Positions 33,787 through 43,508 are shown, counted from the stretch's first letter. The stretch is DNA of 64,000 bases from BP-464 sp045805505 (GCA_045805505.1 JBJMLA010000153.1:15078-79077); one strand, 5' to 3'. The notes: generated by a model from the letters alone, not told the origin. Numbers and translations are program-made.

Positions 33787-35547
33787 ATGCCCGCTGCCCG
33801 CCGTGCCTCGCTCGTCGTCGTCCTCGTCTCCGCCCTCGCGGTCGCGGCGCCCTCCGCCGCCCAGGGACCGCTGGGGGCGCTCAACGACCTCGGCGCGCTG
33901 AGCCAGGGCACCGGGCAGACGCCCGACACCGTGCCGGTCCAGAAGCCGGCGGCGCCGCCCATGGATGCCGTCCCGCGCGCCGACTGCGGACCGGGCGCCA
34001 AGCCCGAGCCGAGCATCCAGGGCCGGGTCCCGGCCGGCGCGGCGGCCAACGGGCTGCAGTGCAACCTCGTGCAGATCTCCCACCAGGGCACGTCCGGGGG
34101 GTTCAAGGTCTACCGCTACGTCGACGCCGCCGGGCACGAGTGCGCCTACTACGACACCGCGCTGCTGTTCCCGCTCAACGCGTTCAACGTCAACACCGAG
34201 GGCCTCGGCGTCGCCGTGCTCGACATGAGCGATCCGGCCCACCCGGTCCAGACCGCGACGCTGACCGAGCCGGCGATGCTCTCGCCGCACGAGTCGCTGA
34301 ACCTCAACCAGCGCCGCGGGCTGCTGGCGGCGGTGACGGGCAACCCCGGCACCTACCCCGGCTACGTCTCGATCTACGACGTCTCCAAGGACTGCCGCGC
34401 GCCCGAGCTGCAGTCCTCGGGGCTCTACGCGCGGCTCGGTCACGAGAGCGGGTTCTCCGAGGACGGCAGGACCTTCTACGCGGCGGGCACCGCGACCCAG
34501 TCGATCACGGCGATCGACGTCACCGATCCCAAGGCGCCGCACGCGGTCTGGCAGGGCAATGTCGTCTCGCACGGCATGACCCTCAGCGAGGACGGCAACC
34601 GGGCCTACATCGCCGAGCCGATCGGCCGCCAGCTGCTGATCCTCGACACGAGCGAGATCCAGGCGCGCAAGGCGAACCCGCAGGCGCGCGAGATCAGCCG
34701 GACGACGTGGGACCGCGCGTCGATCCCGCAGAACGCCATCCCGTTCACGCGCGGCGGCAAGCCCTACGTGCTCGAGTTCGACGAGTACAACGCCTCGACG
34801 CTGGGCTCGGGCAGCGCCGACGACGTCGGCGCCGGCCGCATCCTCGATGTGTCCGACGAGCGCGCGCCCAAGGTCGTCTCGAACCTGCGGCTGCAGATCA
34901 ACCAGCCCGCCGAGCACAAGGAGTTCGGCGCCGATCCGGGTGCCGACGGGCAGATCCGCGGCGGCGCCCAGGGCTACGCGGCGCACTACTGCAACATCCC
35001 GACGCGCGTCGATCCGACGATCGTCGCCTGCTCGTTCATCGCCTCGGGGCTGCGGCTGTTCGACATCTCAGACGTCACCGCGCCCAAGGAGATCGGCTAC
35101 TACGTGCCGCCGACCAACGCGCGCGTCGAGAACTCCGGGATGGCGAGCGCCTATGCGATGTCTCAGCCCGTGTTCGTCCCGGCGCGCCACGAGGTGTGGT
35201 TCACCGACGGCACGAGCGGCTTCTACGCGCTGCGCGTGGTCAACGGCGCGTGGCCGGCGGCGACGCCGGCCACGCCGGGTGGCGGCGCCAAGGCGTGCCG
35301 CAGCCAGCGCGTCTTCACGATCCACCTCAAGCACCCCGACGGCGACCGCACGCGGTCGGCGCGGGTGACCGTCGACGGCAAGCGCGTGAAGGTGCGCAGC
35401 GGCACCCCGCACTTCACCGCGCGCGTCGACCTGCGGGGCAAGCGCAAGAAGGTCGTCGTCGTCCGCGTCGTCAGCCGCACGAAGAGCGGCAGGGTCGTGC
35501 GCGAGACGCGGCGCTATCGGACCTGCTCGCCCGGCAGGGCGCGCTGA
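33787..35547 (+). CDS. Secreted LVIVD-repeat (beta-propeller-like) protein
   Basis: 586 aa. Start chosen at ATG 33787, because a -10-like TAGGTT (33775-33780) ends 6 nt upstream; a GTG at 33781 is the alternative. The signal peptide ends near ALAVAAPSAAQ. Repeats with LGVAVLDMSDPAHPVQTATL, VSIYDVSKDCRAPELQSSGL and ITAIDVTDPKAPHAVWQGNV fit the LVIVD family. A basic C-terminal domain (KHPDGDRTRSARVTVDGKRV) follows. It is an exported protein with a probable binding or scaffold role, and no catalytic site is seen. The 3' end overlaps the convergent regulator gene by 34 bp. Confidence 0.8.
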   Translation: MPAARRASLVVVLVSALAVAAPSAAQGPLGALNDLGALSQGTGQTPDTVPVQKPAAPPMDAVPRADCGPGAKPEPSIQGRVPAGAAANGLQCNLVQISHQGTSGGFKVYRYVDAAGHECAYYDTALLFPLNAFNVNTEGLGVAVLDMSDPAHPVQTATLTEPAMLSPHESLNLNQRRGLLAAVTGNPGTYPGYVSIYDVSKDCRAPELQSSGLYARLGHESGFSEDGRTFYAAGTATQSITAIDVTDPKAPHAVWQGNVVSHGMTLSEDGNRAYIAEPIGRQLLILDTSEIQARKANPQAREISRTTWDRASIPQNAIPFTRGGKPYVLEFDEYNASTLGSGSADDVGAGRILDVSDERAPKVVSNLRLQINQPAEHKEFGADPGADGQIRGGAQGYAAHYCNIPTRVDPTIVACSFIASGLRLFDISDVTAPKEIGYYVPPTNARVENSGMASAYAMSQPVFVPARHEVWFTDGTSGFYALRVVNGAWPAATPATPGGGAKACRSQRVFTIHLKHPDGDRTRSARVTVDGKRVKVRSGTPHFTARVDLRGKRKKVVVVRVVSRTKSGRVVRETRRYRTCSPGRAR

Positions 35548-36665
35548 ACCAGCAGCGCGGCCAGGAGTTCGGCCGGCCGCTCGTCGATCGGGCGGCCGAG
35601 CAGCGCCTCGGCGGACTTCACGCGCTTGGCCACCGTGTTCTCGTGGACGCCGAGCAGCGCGGCGGCGCGCCGCGGCGAGCCCTGCGTGCGCAGCACCGCG
35701 AGGACCGTCTCGGCGATGCGGCCGTCGTCGGCGGCGAGGCCGCGCAGCTCGCGCGCCGCGAACGCCCGCGCCTGCGGGAGATCGGCGGTCAGCAGGGCGG
35801 TCAGCGCGATCTCCTCGTAGGCCGTCGGCCCGTCGAGCCTCGCCAGACGAGCCACCCGCTCGGCTTCGGTCGCCTCGCGGTGGGTGGCGCGGAAGCCGTC
35901 GATCCCCGAGGCGCGGGTTCCGTGCGCGACGCGGGTTCCCGGCTCGGCGGCCGCGAGGTCGAGCGCGTCGGGATGACACCAGCCCGCCGTGACTCCCTCG
36001 CGCAGCGGGATCAGCAGCGCGGACGCGCCGCCGATCGCGGGGGCGGCGGGCTCGTCGGCGGTGGTCCAGACCACGAAGCCGACGTGCTCGCGGCGCAGGT
36101 CGTAGCCGAGCCGCGCGGAGGCCGCGGCGACGTCGACCGGGTCGCCGTCGAGCACGCTCTGGACGGTCTCGCGGCGCACCGCGTCGGCGCTGCGCACCCA
36201 GCGGTCGCGCTCGGCGGTGAAGCGCTCCAGGACGCTGCTCATCATCACCTCACCGGTCGCGAAGGTCGCGTCGCTGAGCGCCTCCACGGCGCCGGCGACC
36301 GCGTCCGGGTCGGCGATGCGGCGGCGGATGCCCGCGACCGCGATGCGCCACAGCTCGTGCTGCGCGACGCGATAGCTGCGGGCCAGCTCGGACATCGGGA
36401 TGTTGCGGCGGGCCAGCTCGCGCGCGAACGCCACGCTCTGCGCGGGTGGCACGGCGTCCTGCAACGCGACGGCGCCCGTCGTGATGTCGCCGAGCAGCAG
36501 GAGGTTGGCCACGGCGCTCGAGCGCGCCAGCTCGCGCAGATCGGCGTCGTCGCGCAGCAGCGGCATCCCGCGCTCGAGCGCGGCGATCGTCAGGTCGGCC
36601 AGCCGCCCGGCCCCGGGACCGCTGAGCTCGGCGGCGAGCACGTCCTGCCACGTCGCTTCCGCCAT
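35514..36665 (-). CDS. PucR/CdaR-family transcriptional regulator
   Basis: 383 aa. The N-terminal part is a helical effector domain. The centre is the GGDEF-like CdaR region (~150-270). The C-terminal HTH_30 has AETVLAVLRTQGSPRRAAAL + LGVHENTVAKRVKSAEALLG, the PucR signature. It may bind DNA and regulate the divergent GH31 gene, whose start lies 21 bp away (36687). The ligand is unknown. Confidence 0.88.
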   Translation of the reverse strand: MAEATWQDVLAAELSGPGAGRLADLTIAALERGMPLLRDDADLRELARSSAVANLLLLGDITTGAVALQDAVPPAQSVAFARELARRNIPMSELARSYRVAQHELWRIAVAGIRRRIADPDAVAGAVEALSDATFATGEVMMSSVLERFTAERDRWVRSADAVRRETVQSVLDGDPVDVAAASARLGYDLRREHVGFVVWTTADEPAAPAIGGASALLIPLREGVTAGWCHPDALDLAAAEPGTRVAHGTRASGIDGFRATHREATEAERVARLARLDGPTAYEEIALTALLTADLPQARAFAARELRGLAADDGRIAETVLAVLRTQGSPRRAAALLGVHENTVAKRVKSAEALLGRPIDERPAELLAALLVQRALPGEQVR

Positions 36666-36686
36666 GCCGGGAGCTTACGGTCCACA

Positions 36687-38876
36687 ATGCCGGAGATGCG
36701 CGCGCTGCCCCTCGCTCTGCTCGCCCTCGCCGCGGGCCCACCGCCGGCCACCGCAGCGGTCCAGATCGGCGACGAGGCGATCGTGGTGACCACGCCGGCG
36801 GGAACGCGGGCCACGATCACCCGGACGCCGCTGGCCATCGCCTTCCAGGACGCCCGCGGCCGCAGCGTGCTCGCCTCGCAGCCCGGCAGCGGGAGCGCTC
36901 TCGTCCCGCCGATCCCGCAGCAGCAGTTCGGCGCGCAGACCGCGCCGCCGCCGGCGCTCTACGCGCCGCTCTCGTTCCTCGTCGGCAGCCAGTCCTTCGC
37001 CGTATTCGGGGCGCAGCAGTGGCAGGGCGACCTGCAATCGGTCACGCAGCAGGGCATCAAGTACGCGGCGACCGGCGTGGTGAGCGCAGAGGCGCGCGGC
37101 GACGGCGCCGAGGTCGTGCTGGCCACGAGCGACCCGAGCGGCCGGACGCTGACCCTGACCGTCGCGCCGCATGGCCGCGCCGGCCTGCGGATCCATGCCG
37201 GCGGCGACGGGATCGCCACGATGGCGGCGTCGTTCGCCACGCCGCCCGGCGAGGCGTTTCGCGGGTTCGGCGGGCGCCACAACAGCCTCGACCAGCGGGG
37301 CGGCGAGTTCTACGACTGGCTGGCGCAGGAGAACCTCAGCTCCGGCAGCGCGGGCGGCCTGACCGCGCAGACCAACGGCGAGACCTACACGTTCCCCAAC
37401 GGCGAGCACGCGGCCTACTACGTCCAGTCCGCGTTCGTCTCGCCCGGCCGCTACGGGTTCGTCTATGACCGCAGCGAGCCGGCCCACTGGCGGCTGGCCT
37501 CCGACCGCGCCGATGCGTGGCAGGTCGAGACGGCCGGACCGGCGCTCGACTACACCGTCATCCCCGCGGGCGCGAAGGCCGCCGTCCGGGCGGTCAGCGC
37601 GATCACCGGCCGGCATCCCGTGCCGCCGCGCTGGGCGTTCGGGACGATCCTCGACCGCCTCGTGAAGTTCCCCAGCGACCCGGCGGCCGACCACCTGGCC
37701 AACGTCGAGTCCGACCTCGCCGACCTGCACGGGGTCAGGCTGTCGGGGTACCGCATCGAGGGCTGGCAGTTCCTGGACCGCACGCGCCTGAAGGCGCTGA
37801 TCGCCCAGCTGCGCGGGCGCGGCATCCACCCGATGCTCTACTTCCGGCTCTTCGTCGGCAAGGACACGATCGGCACCGACGATCCGCGCGCCTACGACGA
37901 GGCGCTGGCCAAGGGCTACGTCGCCACGCACGCCGACGGCTCGCCCTACACCTACATCTCGAACTTCAACGCCGACGGCGCGGTGATCGACTTCACCAAC
38001 CCGGCCGCGGTCGCGTGGTGGAAGGGGCGCATCCGCGAGGCGATCGACCTGGGCGCCGACGGCTTCATGCAGGACTTCGGCGAGCAGGTCATGGCGGACA
38101 TGCACTTCCACGACGGCTCCACCGGCGTGACGATGCACAATCGGCTGGCGGGCCTCGCGCACCGGGCGACGCGCGAGGTCATCGCCGAGTACCCGGGGCG
38201 GCAGATCTGGTTCTACACGCGCGCGGGGCACAACGGCGCGGCGCGGTACGAGGGCGCCAACTTCCCCGGCGACGAGACGACGGACTGGTCGCGCTCGACC
38301 GGGCTGGCGTCGCTGACCACCGACATGCTCAACCGCGCGATCGGTGGCGCGTTCGGCTTCACCACCGACATCGGAGGCTTCTTCGACGTGGGCCCGTACC
38401 AGCCGACGAGCGAAGAGCTGTTCGTCCGCTGGACCGAGTGGGCGGCGCTCTCGCCGTTCTTCCGCGTCCACGGCTCGGTCGGCGCGGGGACGCACACGCC
38501 GTGGTCCTACGGCGCCGCCACGCTGCGGACGTTCAAGCGCTACGCCGCGCTGCACCGGCGCGCCGTGCCGCTGATCCGGCGGCTGTGGGCGCGCGGGCGC
38601 CGCACGGGCATCCCGCCGACGCGGCCGCTGTGGCTGGCCGCCCCCGGCGATGCCCGCGCCGCCGCGCAGGACCAGGAGTGGATGCTCGGCGACGACGTCC
38701 TCGTCGCGCCCGTGGTGACGGAGGGCGCGGGCGCACGCGAGGTCTACCTGCCCGGCGGGTGCTGGCGGCGCGCGGGCACGGGCCCGCGACTGCAGGGGCG
38801 CCGGGCGGTCACGGCGAAAGCCACGCTCGAGCAGCTGCCGTGGTTCGTGCGTTGTGGCACGCGACCGTTCGGGTAA
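36687..38876 (+). CDS. Secreted GH31-family glycoside hydrolase
   Basis: 729 aa from ATG 36687; ATG 36696 is an alternative. The signal peptide is MRALPLALLALAAGPPPATA. An N-terminal beta-sandwich (~25-290) leads into the TIM barrel. The catalytic nucleophile Asp is in DLGADGFMQDFGEQVMAD, and the acid/base Asp is in NFPGDETTDWSRS, both typical of GH31. The DFGE form of the nucleophile motif occurs in sulfoquinovosidase-like and related alpha-glucosidases rather than the WxDMNE form. Substrate identity is therefore open. A divergent PucR regulator is likely to control it. Confidence 0.85.
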   Translation: MPEMRALPLALLALAAGPPPATAAVQIGDEAIVVTTPAGTRATITRTPLAIAFQDARGRSVLASQPGSGSALVPPIPQQQFGAQTAPPPALYAPLSFLVGSQSFAVFGAQQWQGDLQSVTQQGIKYAATGVVSAEARGDGAEVVLATSDPSGRTLTLTVAPHGRAGLRIHAGGDGIATMAASFATPPGEAFRGFGGRHNSLDQRGGEFYDWLAQENLSSGSAGGLTAQTNGETYTFPNGEHAAYYVQSAFVSPGRYGFVYDRSEPAHWRLASDRADAWQVETAGPALDYTVIPAGAKAAVRAVSAITGRHPVPPRWAFGTILDRLVKFPSDPAADHLANVESDLADLHGVRLSGYRIEGWQFLDRTRLKALIAQLRGRGIHPMLYFRLFVGKDTIGTDDPRAYDEALAKGYVATHADGSPYTYISNFNADGAVIDFTNPAAVAWWKGRIREAIDLGADGFMQDFGEQVMADMHFHDGSTGVTMHNRLAGLAHRATREVIAEYPGRQIWFYTRAGHNGAARYEGANFPGDETTDWSRSTGLASLTTDMLNRAIGGAFGFTTDIGGFFDVGPYQPTSEELFVRWTEWAALSPFFRVHGSVGAGTHTPWSYGAATLRTFKRYAALHRRAVPLIRRLWARGRRTGIPPTRPLWLAAPGDARAAAQDQEWMLGDDVLVAPVVTEGAGAREVYLPGGCWRRAGTGPRLQGRRAVTAKATLEQLPWFVRCGTRPFG

Positions 38877-38892
38877 CCCGGCTGCCGAGGTC

Positions 38893-39291
38893 ATGGCCAC
38901 GGACCGGATCGATCTGCGTCTCCCCGCACAACCAGACTCGATCCCGCGGATCCGCCGGGCCGTCGTCGCGTTCGCTGTCGATCACGGCTACGACGACCCG
39001 CACGCGGTGGGCCTGGCCGTCACCGAGGCGGCGACCAACGCGGTCCTGCACGCCTACGTCGGCGGCGCCGCGGGCGACGTGCGCGCGGTCGCGTGCGCGG
39101 AGGAGGATGCGCTCGTCGTGATCGTCCGCGACTGGGGCGGCGGAATGGGCCCGCGGCTCGACACGCCCGGGCTCGGGCTGGGCCTGCCGACGATCGCCAC
39201 GCTGGCCTCGTCGTTCGACGTCGAGGCGGCCGACGGCACCGGGACCCTGCTGCGCATGCATTTCTCCCGGATTCCGACCCCGGCTGCCTAG
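38893..39291 (+). CDS. RsbW-like anti-sigma factor / HATPase_c serine kinase
   Basis: 132 aa. It has the GHKL ATPase motifs: N box AVTEAATNAVLHAY, G1 box VRDWGGGMGP and G2 box GLGLGLPTIATL. The size and order match RsbW/SpoIIAB-type anti-sigma kinases that sequester alternative sigma factors and phosphorylate anti-anti-sigma proteins. No cognate sigma or STAS partner is adjacent. The ATG at 38893 has CCGAGG upstream and lies 17 nt after the GH31 stop. Confidence 0.88.
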   Translation: MATDRIDLRLPAQPDSIPRIRRAVVAFAVDHGYDDPHAVGLAVTEAATNAVLHAYVGGAAGDVRAVACAEEDALVVIVRDWGGGMGPRLDTPGLGLGLPTIATLASSFDVEAADGTGTLLRMHFSRIPTPAA

Positions 39292-39292
39292 C

Positions 39293-40876
39293 ATGGCGCG
39301 GATGCTCCGCGTTCGCTGCCTTCCGCTCGCCGCTGCCCTGCTCGCCTGTGCCGCTCCGGCCGCCGCAGAGACGGGTCCCAAGCCGACCGCCGGCGTGACC
39401 CGCACGGTCCTGCTGGCCGGCAACAACTGGGACGGCACGACCGACGTCATCGACCCCTACACGCTCGAGCGCCTCGACCGCATCAACGTGATCCCCGACA
39501 AGGAGGCGCGCGAGGCCGAGATCATGCTCGACCCGGTCAAGACCGCGTACTTCCAGCTCATCCGCCAGCAGGTCGGCGAGGGCCACGACCAGTACAACGA
39601 CGACGTCTTCAGCTCCCATGACGGCCGCACCATCTACGTGTCGCGCCCGAGCTTCGCGGATGTCGTCTCGATCGACCTGGCCACCAAGGCCATCGTCTGG
39701 CGCACGCCCGTCGGCGGCTATCGCGCCGACCACATGGCGATCTCGCCCGACGGGACCAAGCTGCTCGTCTCGGCCTCGACCGCGAACGTCGTCGATCAGA
39801 TCGACACCGCGACCGGGAAGATCACCGGGTCGTGGGCATCGGGCGACTCGCCGCACGAGAGCAACTACATCAACGGCGGCAAGACGATCCTGCACGCGAG
39901 CATCGGGCGCGTCTACCTGCCCAACGACTCGCCCGAGGAGGACGCGACGCTGAAGGGCAAGCGCGTCTTCCAGGTCGTCGACGCCGACACGCTCGAGGTC
40001 AAGAAGACGCTCGACATGGGGGCCAAGCTCGCGGAGGCCGGGTTCCCCGACATGAGCTCGGCGGTGCGCCCGATGGCCATCGCGCCCGACGAGCGCCACC
40101 TGTACTTCCAGGTCTCGTTCTTCCACGGCTTCGTCGAGTACGACCTTCAGACCGACAAGGTCCTGCGCATCGCCAAGCTGCCCGTCAGCGAGGAGACGCA
40201 GAAGCTCCAGCGCTCGGACTACCTGCTCGACTCGGCCCACCACGGCCTGGCGATCAACCCGCAGGGCACGCAGCTGTGCGTCGCCGGCACCATGTCGAAC
40301 TACGGCGCGATCGTCGACCGCAAGACGTTCGCCTACAAGCGCATCGACGGCATCTCCAAGCCGTACTGGTCGACCAACAGCTACACGGGCCGCCAGTGCT
40401 ACATCTCCGGCAGCGGCGACGACGCCGTGTGGGTCGTCTCCTACGCGGCGGGCAAGAAGCTGGCGAAGATCCCGGTCGGCGATCACCCGCAGCGCCTGCG
40501 CAACGGCGTCGCCCGGCTCGACATCTACCCGCGCACCGGCAACGCCGCGAACGAGAAGTTCGACTTCCGCCTGAAGGCGCCGAAGGTCGCGTTCACCATC
40601 GGCAACGCGCGCGAGGCGATCTCCTGCCGCGCGGCGGGCACGACGGACCTGCGGCTGGCCGACTGCCTGATCCGGATCGTCAAGGGCGCCACCACGCTGG
40701 CGGCCGGGGAGCGCATCGTTCGCAACAGCAACGGGTTCGGTGTTGATGTGGACCTGACGCCGGCCGGCACCAAGCGCCTCAAGGGGCACCGCATGAAGGC
40801 GACGCTCGTCGCGCTGGGCACCGACAGCCTGGGCCGGACCAAGACCGTGCGCCGGAAGGTCACGCTGGTCGGCTGA
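39293..40876 (+). CDS. Secreted YVTN-type beta-propeller protein
   Basis: 527 aa. The signal peptide (CLPLAAALLACAAPAAAE) may begin at ATG 39302 instead of 39293. Propeller repeats include VLLAGNNWDGTTDVIDPYTL, VVSIDLATKAIVWRTPVGGY and VVDQIDTATGKITGSWASGD, the YVTN/lactonase-like pattern. The C-terminal ~100 residues (LKAPKVAFTIGNAREAISCR) form a separate beta domain. It is an exported binding or surface-layer-like protein. It starts one nt after the RsbW-like stop and is coupled to the next gene (TGATG). Confidence 0.8.
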   Translation: MARMLRVRCLPLAAALLACAAPAAAETGPKPTAGVTRTVLLAGNNWDGTTDVIDPYTLERLDRINVIPDKEAREAEIMLDPVKTAYFQLIRQQVGEGHDQYNDDVFSSHDGRTIYVSRPSFADVVSIDLATKAIVWRTPVGGYRADHMAISPDGTKLLVSASTANVVDQIDTATGKITGSWASGDSPHESNYINGGKTILHASIGRVYLPNDSPEEDATLKGKRVFQVVDADTLEVKKTLDMGAKLAEAGFPDMSSAVRPMAIAPDERHLYFQVSFFHGFVEYDLQTDKVLRIAKLPVSEETQKLQRSDYLLDSAHHGLAINPQGTQLCVAGTMSNYGAIVDRKTFAYKRIDGISKPYWSTNSYTGRQCYISGSGDDAVWVVSYAAGKKLAKIPVGDHPQRLRNGVARLDIYPRTGNAANEKFDFRLKAPKVAFTIGNAREAISCRAAGTTDLRLADCLIRIVKGATTLAAGERIVRNSNGFGVDVDLTPAGTKRLKGHRMKATLVALGTDSLGRTKTVRRKVTLVG

Positions 40877-42444
40877 TGATCGCGGCCGCCCAGGCACCCG
40901 AGCCGGTCGCGGTCCCCAAGTCGTGTCAGTTCGCGGCGCTGAAGTCCGCGCGCCCGCAGACCACCGATCCGACGTCGTTCGAGGACGACCCGGCGGTCGT
41001 TCTCGCGCCGGGGCGCTATGTCGCGATCGAGGGCGTCAAGGTCGTGATGCGGCGCGGCAAGAAGGTGATCGCCGCCGCGTCGCTGGACCGGCTCTCGACG
41101 TCCGGTGGCGTCGTGCGGATGCTCCCGCCGGGCGGGACCGGCACGCTGAACATCCCGCAGGGCAACGTGACGATCCGCGTGACCGGCACGCGCGCCGCCG
41201 CGTGCCCCGAGCGGGCGGTCGACCACGCCAACGGCTGGTCGTTCTCCGCGCCCAGCCTGGCCGTGCGCGCGGCCCCGGCGACCACGTTCGTCGAGGACGC
41301 GCGCCTGTCGGGCCTGCGGCTCTACCTGCGCAGCGTCGGCGACCGGGTGGTGCGCGGCGTCCGCGCGACGCTGCTGCGCTCGAACGGCAAGGCGATCGCC
41401 ACCGGCAAGGTCTCCAGCGCGCTGCAGGACGGCACGATCCTCGACGTCGACGTCCCCGACTCGCTGGACGCCGGCCGCTACCGGGTGCGCTTCAGCGGCC
41501 GCCCCGCGGGCTCGTCGCGCTCGCGGACGTGGACGACCGATCTGGTGCTCGGATCGCGCGGCGGACCGGGCTCGCCGCCGGTCGACCAGGCCGCCGGCGT
41601 CTCCGAGCAGCACGTCAGCGTCGACTGGGACCACAACCGCGCCGGTGGGCGCGACACCGCCGGGTTCGTCGCGCCGGGCATCGGCTACGGCGAGATCGTC
41701 TGCGGCTTCCAGCAGCAGCATGTGCGCTTCTACCCCAACGACGTCGGCCGCGAGCAGTCGATGATGCTGTGGACGTACAAGAATTGGCAGGAGAACAGCG
41801 AGAAGTCGATCCGCGAGTCGACGCACACGCAGTTCACGGGGCCCAGCTTCCAGGAGGGACTCAACAAGTTCTCGCCACCCGAGAAGCACATGACCGGCGA
41901 GTACGAGGGCCTGATCACCGATCGCGGTGTGCTCGACGAGCCGTTCGCGACGCTGCTGGCGCCGCCGACCTACATCAAGGTCAGCTGGACCTGGGACTTC
42001 AGCGATCCGAGCGACTCGAGCTGCCACGTCGACGCGACGCTCGTGACCGAGAACGGCTCGACGGGCTCGGACCGGCCGCTGGCCCGCTCGCTGCAGGTCG
42101 TCTGGCGCGGCGACCCGAACGCCGCGGGACACGACGTCGTCACCTCGTCGGTGCCGGGCGTCGGGACCATGACGCTGACCTGCGAGGCCTCGCCCGGCGG
42201 CACCCGCACGCTGCGGATCGATCCGGCCGAGCTCGGCGGCGGGGTCACCGTGCGCGAGGGCGGGGAGGACAAGCTGACCAACTACGCGTCGGGCCCGCTC
42301 GTCGTGCCGCTGCCCAACAACGGCCAGCTGTCGATCGGGCTGTTCGGTGGCGCGTCCGTGCTCGTGTCGAGCCGCTGGAAGGTCAACGACCCCAAGCCCG
42401 GCGAGAACTGGTGCCGGACGGGGGCGCAGGTCATCGTCCGGTAG
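40876..42444 (+). CDS. Hypothetical protein coupled to the YVTN propeller gene
   Basis: 522 aa. I do not recognise a family. The N-terminus (MIAAAQAPEPVAVPKSCQFA) lacks an obvious signal peptide, although the composition (beta-rich, Thr/Ser/Gly, sparse Cys) looks extracytoplasmic. Residues ~130-230 may form a beta-sandwich (LRLYLRSVGDRVVRGVRATL). The middle contains the unusual aromatic segment MLWTYKNWQENSEKSIREST, and the end has SVLVSSRWKVNDPKPGENWC. The start overlaps the propeller stop by one base, so both are made together. Confidence 0.65.
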   Translation: MIAAAQAPEPVAVPKSCQFAALKSARPQTTDPTSFEDDPAVVLAPGRYVAIEGVKVVMRRGKKVIAAASLDRLSTSGGVVRMLPPGGTGTLNIPQGNVTIRVTGTRAAACPERAVDHANGWSFSAPSLAVRAAPATTFVEDARLSGLRLYLRSVGDRVVRGVRATLLRSNGKAIATGKVSSALQDGTILDVDVPDSLDAGRYRVRFSGRPAGSSRSRTWTTDLVLGSRGGPGSPPVDQAAGVSEQHVSVDWDHNRAGGRDTAGFVAPGIGYGEIVCGFQQQHVRFYPNDVGREQSMMLWTYKNWQENSEKSIRESTHTQFTGPSFQEGLNKFSPPEKHMTGEYEGLITDRGVLDEPFATLLAPPTYIKVSWTWDFSDPSDSSCHVDATLVTENGSTGSDRPLARSLQVVWRGDPNAAGHDVVTSSVPGVGTMTLTCEASPGGTRTLRIDPAELGGGVTVREGGEDKLTNYASGPLVVPLPNNGQLSIGLFGGASVLVSSRWKVNDPKPGENWCRTGAQVIVR

Positions 42445-42474
42445 GAGCTCACGCGCCGTACCGTGCCGCAGCGC

Positions 42475-43149
42475 ATGGACCGCCGGCGCATCATCCGCTC
42501 CTCGCTCGCCATCGGCGCGGCGACCGGTGCCTACGCGGTGTCCTACGGGGTGCTCGCGGTGGCCTCCGGTCTCTCGGTGGCCAAGACGTGCGCGCTGTCG
42601 CTGCTGGTCTTCACCGGGGCGTCGCAGTTCGCGGTGGTCGGCAGCCTCGGTGCGGGAGCGAGCCTGGCCGCGGCGCTCGGGCCGGCGCTGCTGCTCGCGG
42701 CCCGCAACGGCGTCTACGGGCTGGCGCTCGTTCCCGTCCTGCGCGGAAGCCGCGCGCGGCGCGCGGTGGAGTCGCAGCTGATCATCGACGAGTCGACGGC
42801 GATGGCCCGCGCGCAGGAAGACTCCGCCGCCGCGCACCTCGCCTTCCTCGCGACCGGCGTGAGCGTGTTCGTCTTCTGGAACGCCGGGACGCTCGCGGGC
42901 GCGCTGCTCGGCGGCAGCCTCGGCGACCCGAAGGCGCTCGGCCTCGACGCGATGTTCCCGGCGGCGTTCCTGGCCCTGCTCGCCCCGCAGGTCCGCTCGC
43001 CCGAAGCGCGGCTCGCCGCGATCTGCGGCGGCGCGCTCGCGCTCGCGCTCGTGCCGTTCGCGCCGGTCGGCGTGCCCGTCCTGGCGTCGGTGCTCGGCGT
43101 CGTCCCGGCCGTCCGCGCCCTGCGCCGCGCGAGCCCGGAGCCCGCATGA
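42475..43149 (+). CDS. azlC: AzlC-family branched-chain amino acid exporter, large subunit
   Basis: 224 aa from ATG 42475; a GTG at 42463 is possible. About seven hydrophobic helices. The signature SLLVFTGASQFAVVGSLGAG and the LLAARNGVYGLALVPVLRGS loop match AzlC/YgaZ. Together with the small AzlD subunit it forms an exporter for branched-chain amino acids or analogues in the inner membrane. Its stop overlaps the azlD start (ATGA). Confidence 0.9.
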   Translation: MDRRRIIRSSLAIGAATGAYAVSYGVLAVASGLSVAKTCALSLLVFTGASQFAVVGSLGAGASLAAALGPALLLAARNGVYGLALVPVLRGSRARRAVESQLIIDESTAMARAQEDSAAAHLAFLATGVSVFVFWNAGTLAGALLGGSLGDPKALGLDAMFPAAFLALLAPQVRSPEARLAAICGGALALALVPFAPVGVPVLASVLGVVPAVRALRRASPEPA

Positions 43150-43448
43150 GCTGGCCCGCGCTGCTCGCGTTCGCCGCGGCGACGTACGCCATGAAGGCGA
43201 TCGGCCCGCTGGTCATCGGCGCCCGTCCGCTGCGCCCGCGGCTCGAGCAGGTGCTCGGCCTCCTCGCCGTCCCGCTGCTCGCCGGCCTCATCCTCGTCCA
43301 GACGTTCGACGGCGGCGAGCGGATCGTCGCCGACGCCCGCGTCCCCGCGCTCGCCGTCGCCGCCCTGCTCGTCTGGCGCCGCGCGCCGTTCCTCGTCGTC
43401 GTGCTCGCCGCCGCCGCGACGGCGGCGCTGCTGCGCGCGGTGGCGTGA
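43146..43448 (+). CDS. azlD: AzlD-family exporter, small subunit
   Basis: 100 aa with four hydrophobic helices (LLAFAAATYAMKAIGPLVIG, VLGLLAVPLLAGLILVQTF, LAVAALLVWRRAPFLVVVLA). It matches AzlD/YgaH. It is coupled to azlC by a 4-bp overlap. Downstream is a 343-bp non-coding stretch full of repeats (43449-43791). Confidence 0.9.
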   Translation: MSWPALLAFAAATYAMKAIGPLVIGARPLRPRLEQVLGLLAVPLLAGLILVQTFDGGERIVADARVPALAVAALLVWRRAPFLVVVLAAAATAALLRAVA

Positions 43449-43473
43449 CGCGGGCGCCGGGAGACTCGCACGC

Positions 43474-43508
43474 CTGACGAAACGTCTGGCATACGACGCT
43501 TTCGTCAG
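43474..43508. repeat. Repeat A, copy 1 (35-bp palindromic unit)
   Basis: Starts CTGACGAAACGTC and ends TTTCGTCAG. It is identical over 35 bp to 43696-43730. Outer arms CTGACGAAA/TTTCGTCAG plus inner CGTC/GACG give a ~13-bp stem. The unit also contains two short palindromes, GACG-AAA-CGTC and GACG-CTTT-CGTC. Confidence 0.85.

Noticed and set aside
32058..36686. Very long plus-strand frame running into the GH31 gene
   Set aside because: It covers the MpaB, methyltransferase, LVIVD and PucR genes in a shadow frame rich in Arg/Ala/Gly, with no domain-like sequence. Only the part from 36687 onwards is protein-like. The same holds for many long antisense frames in this high-GC DNA.
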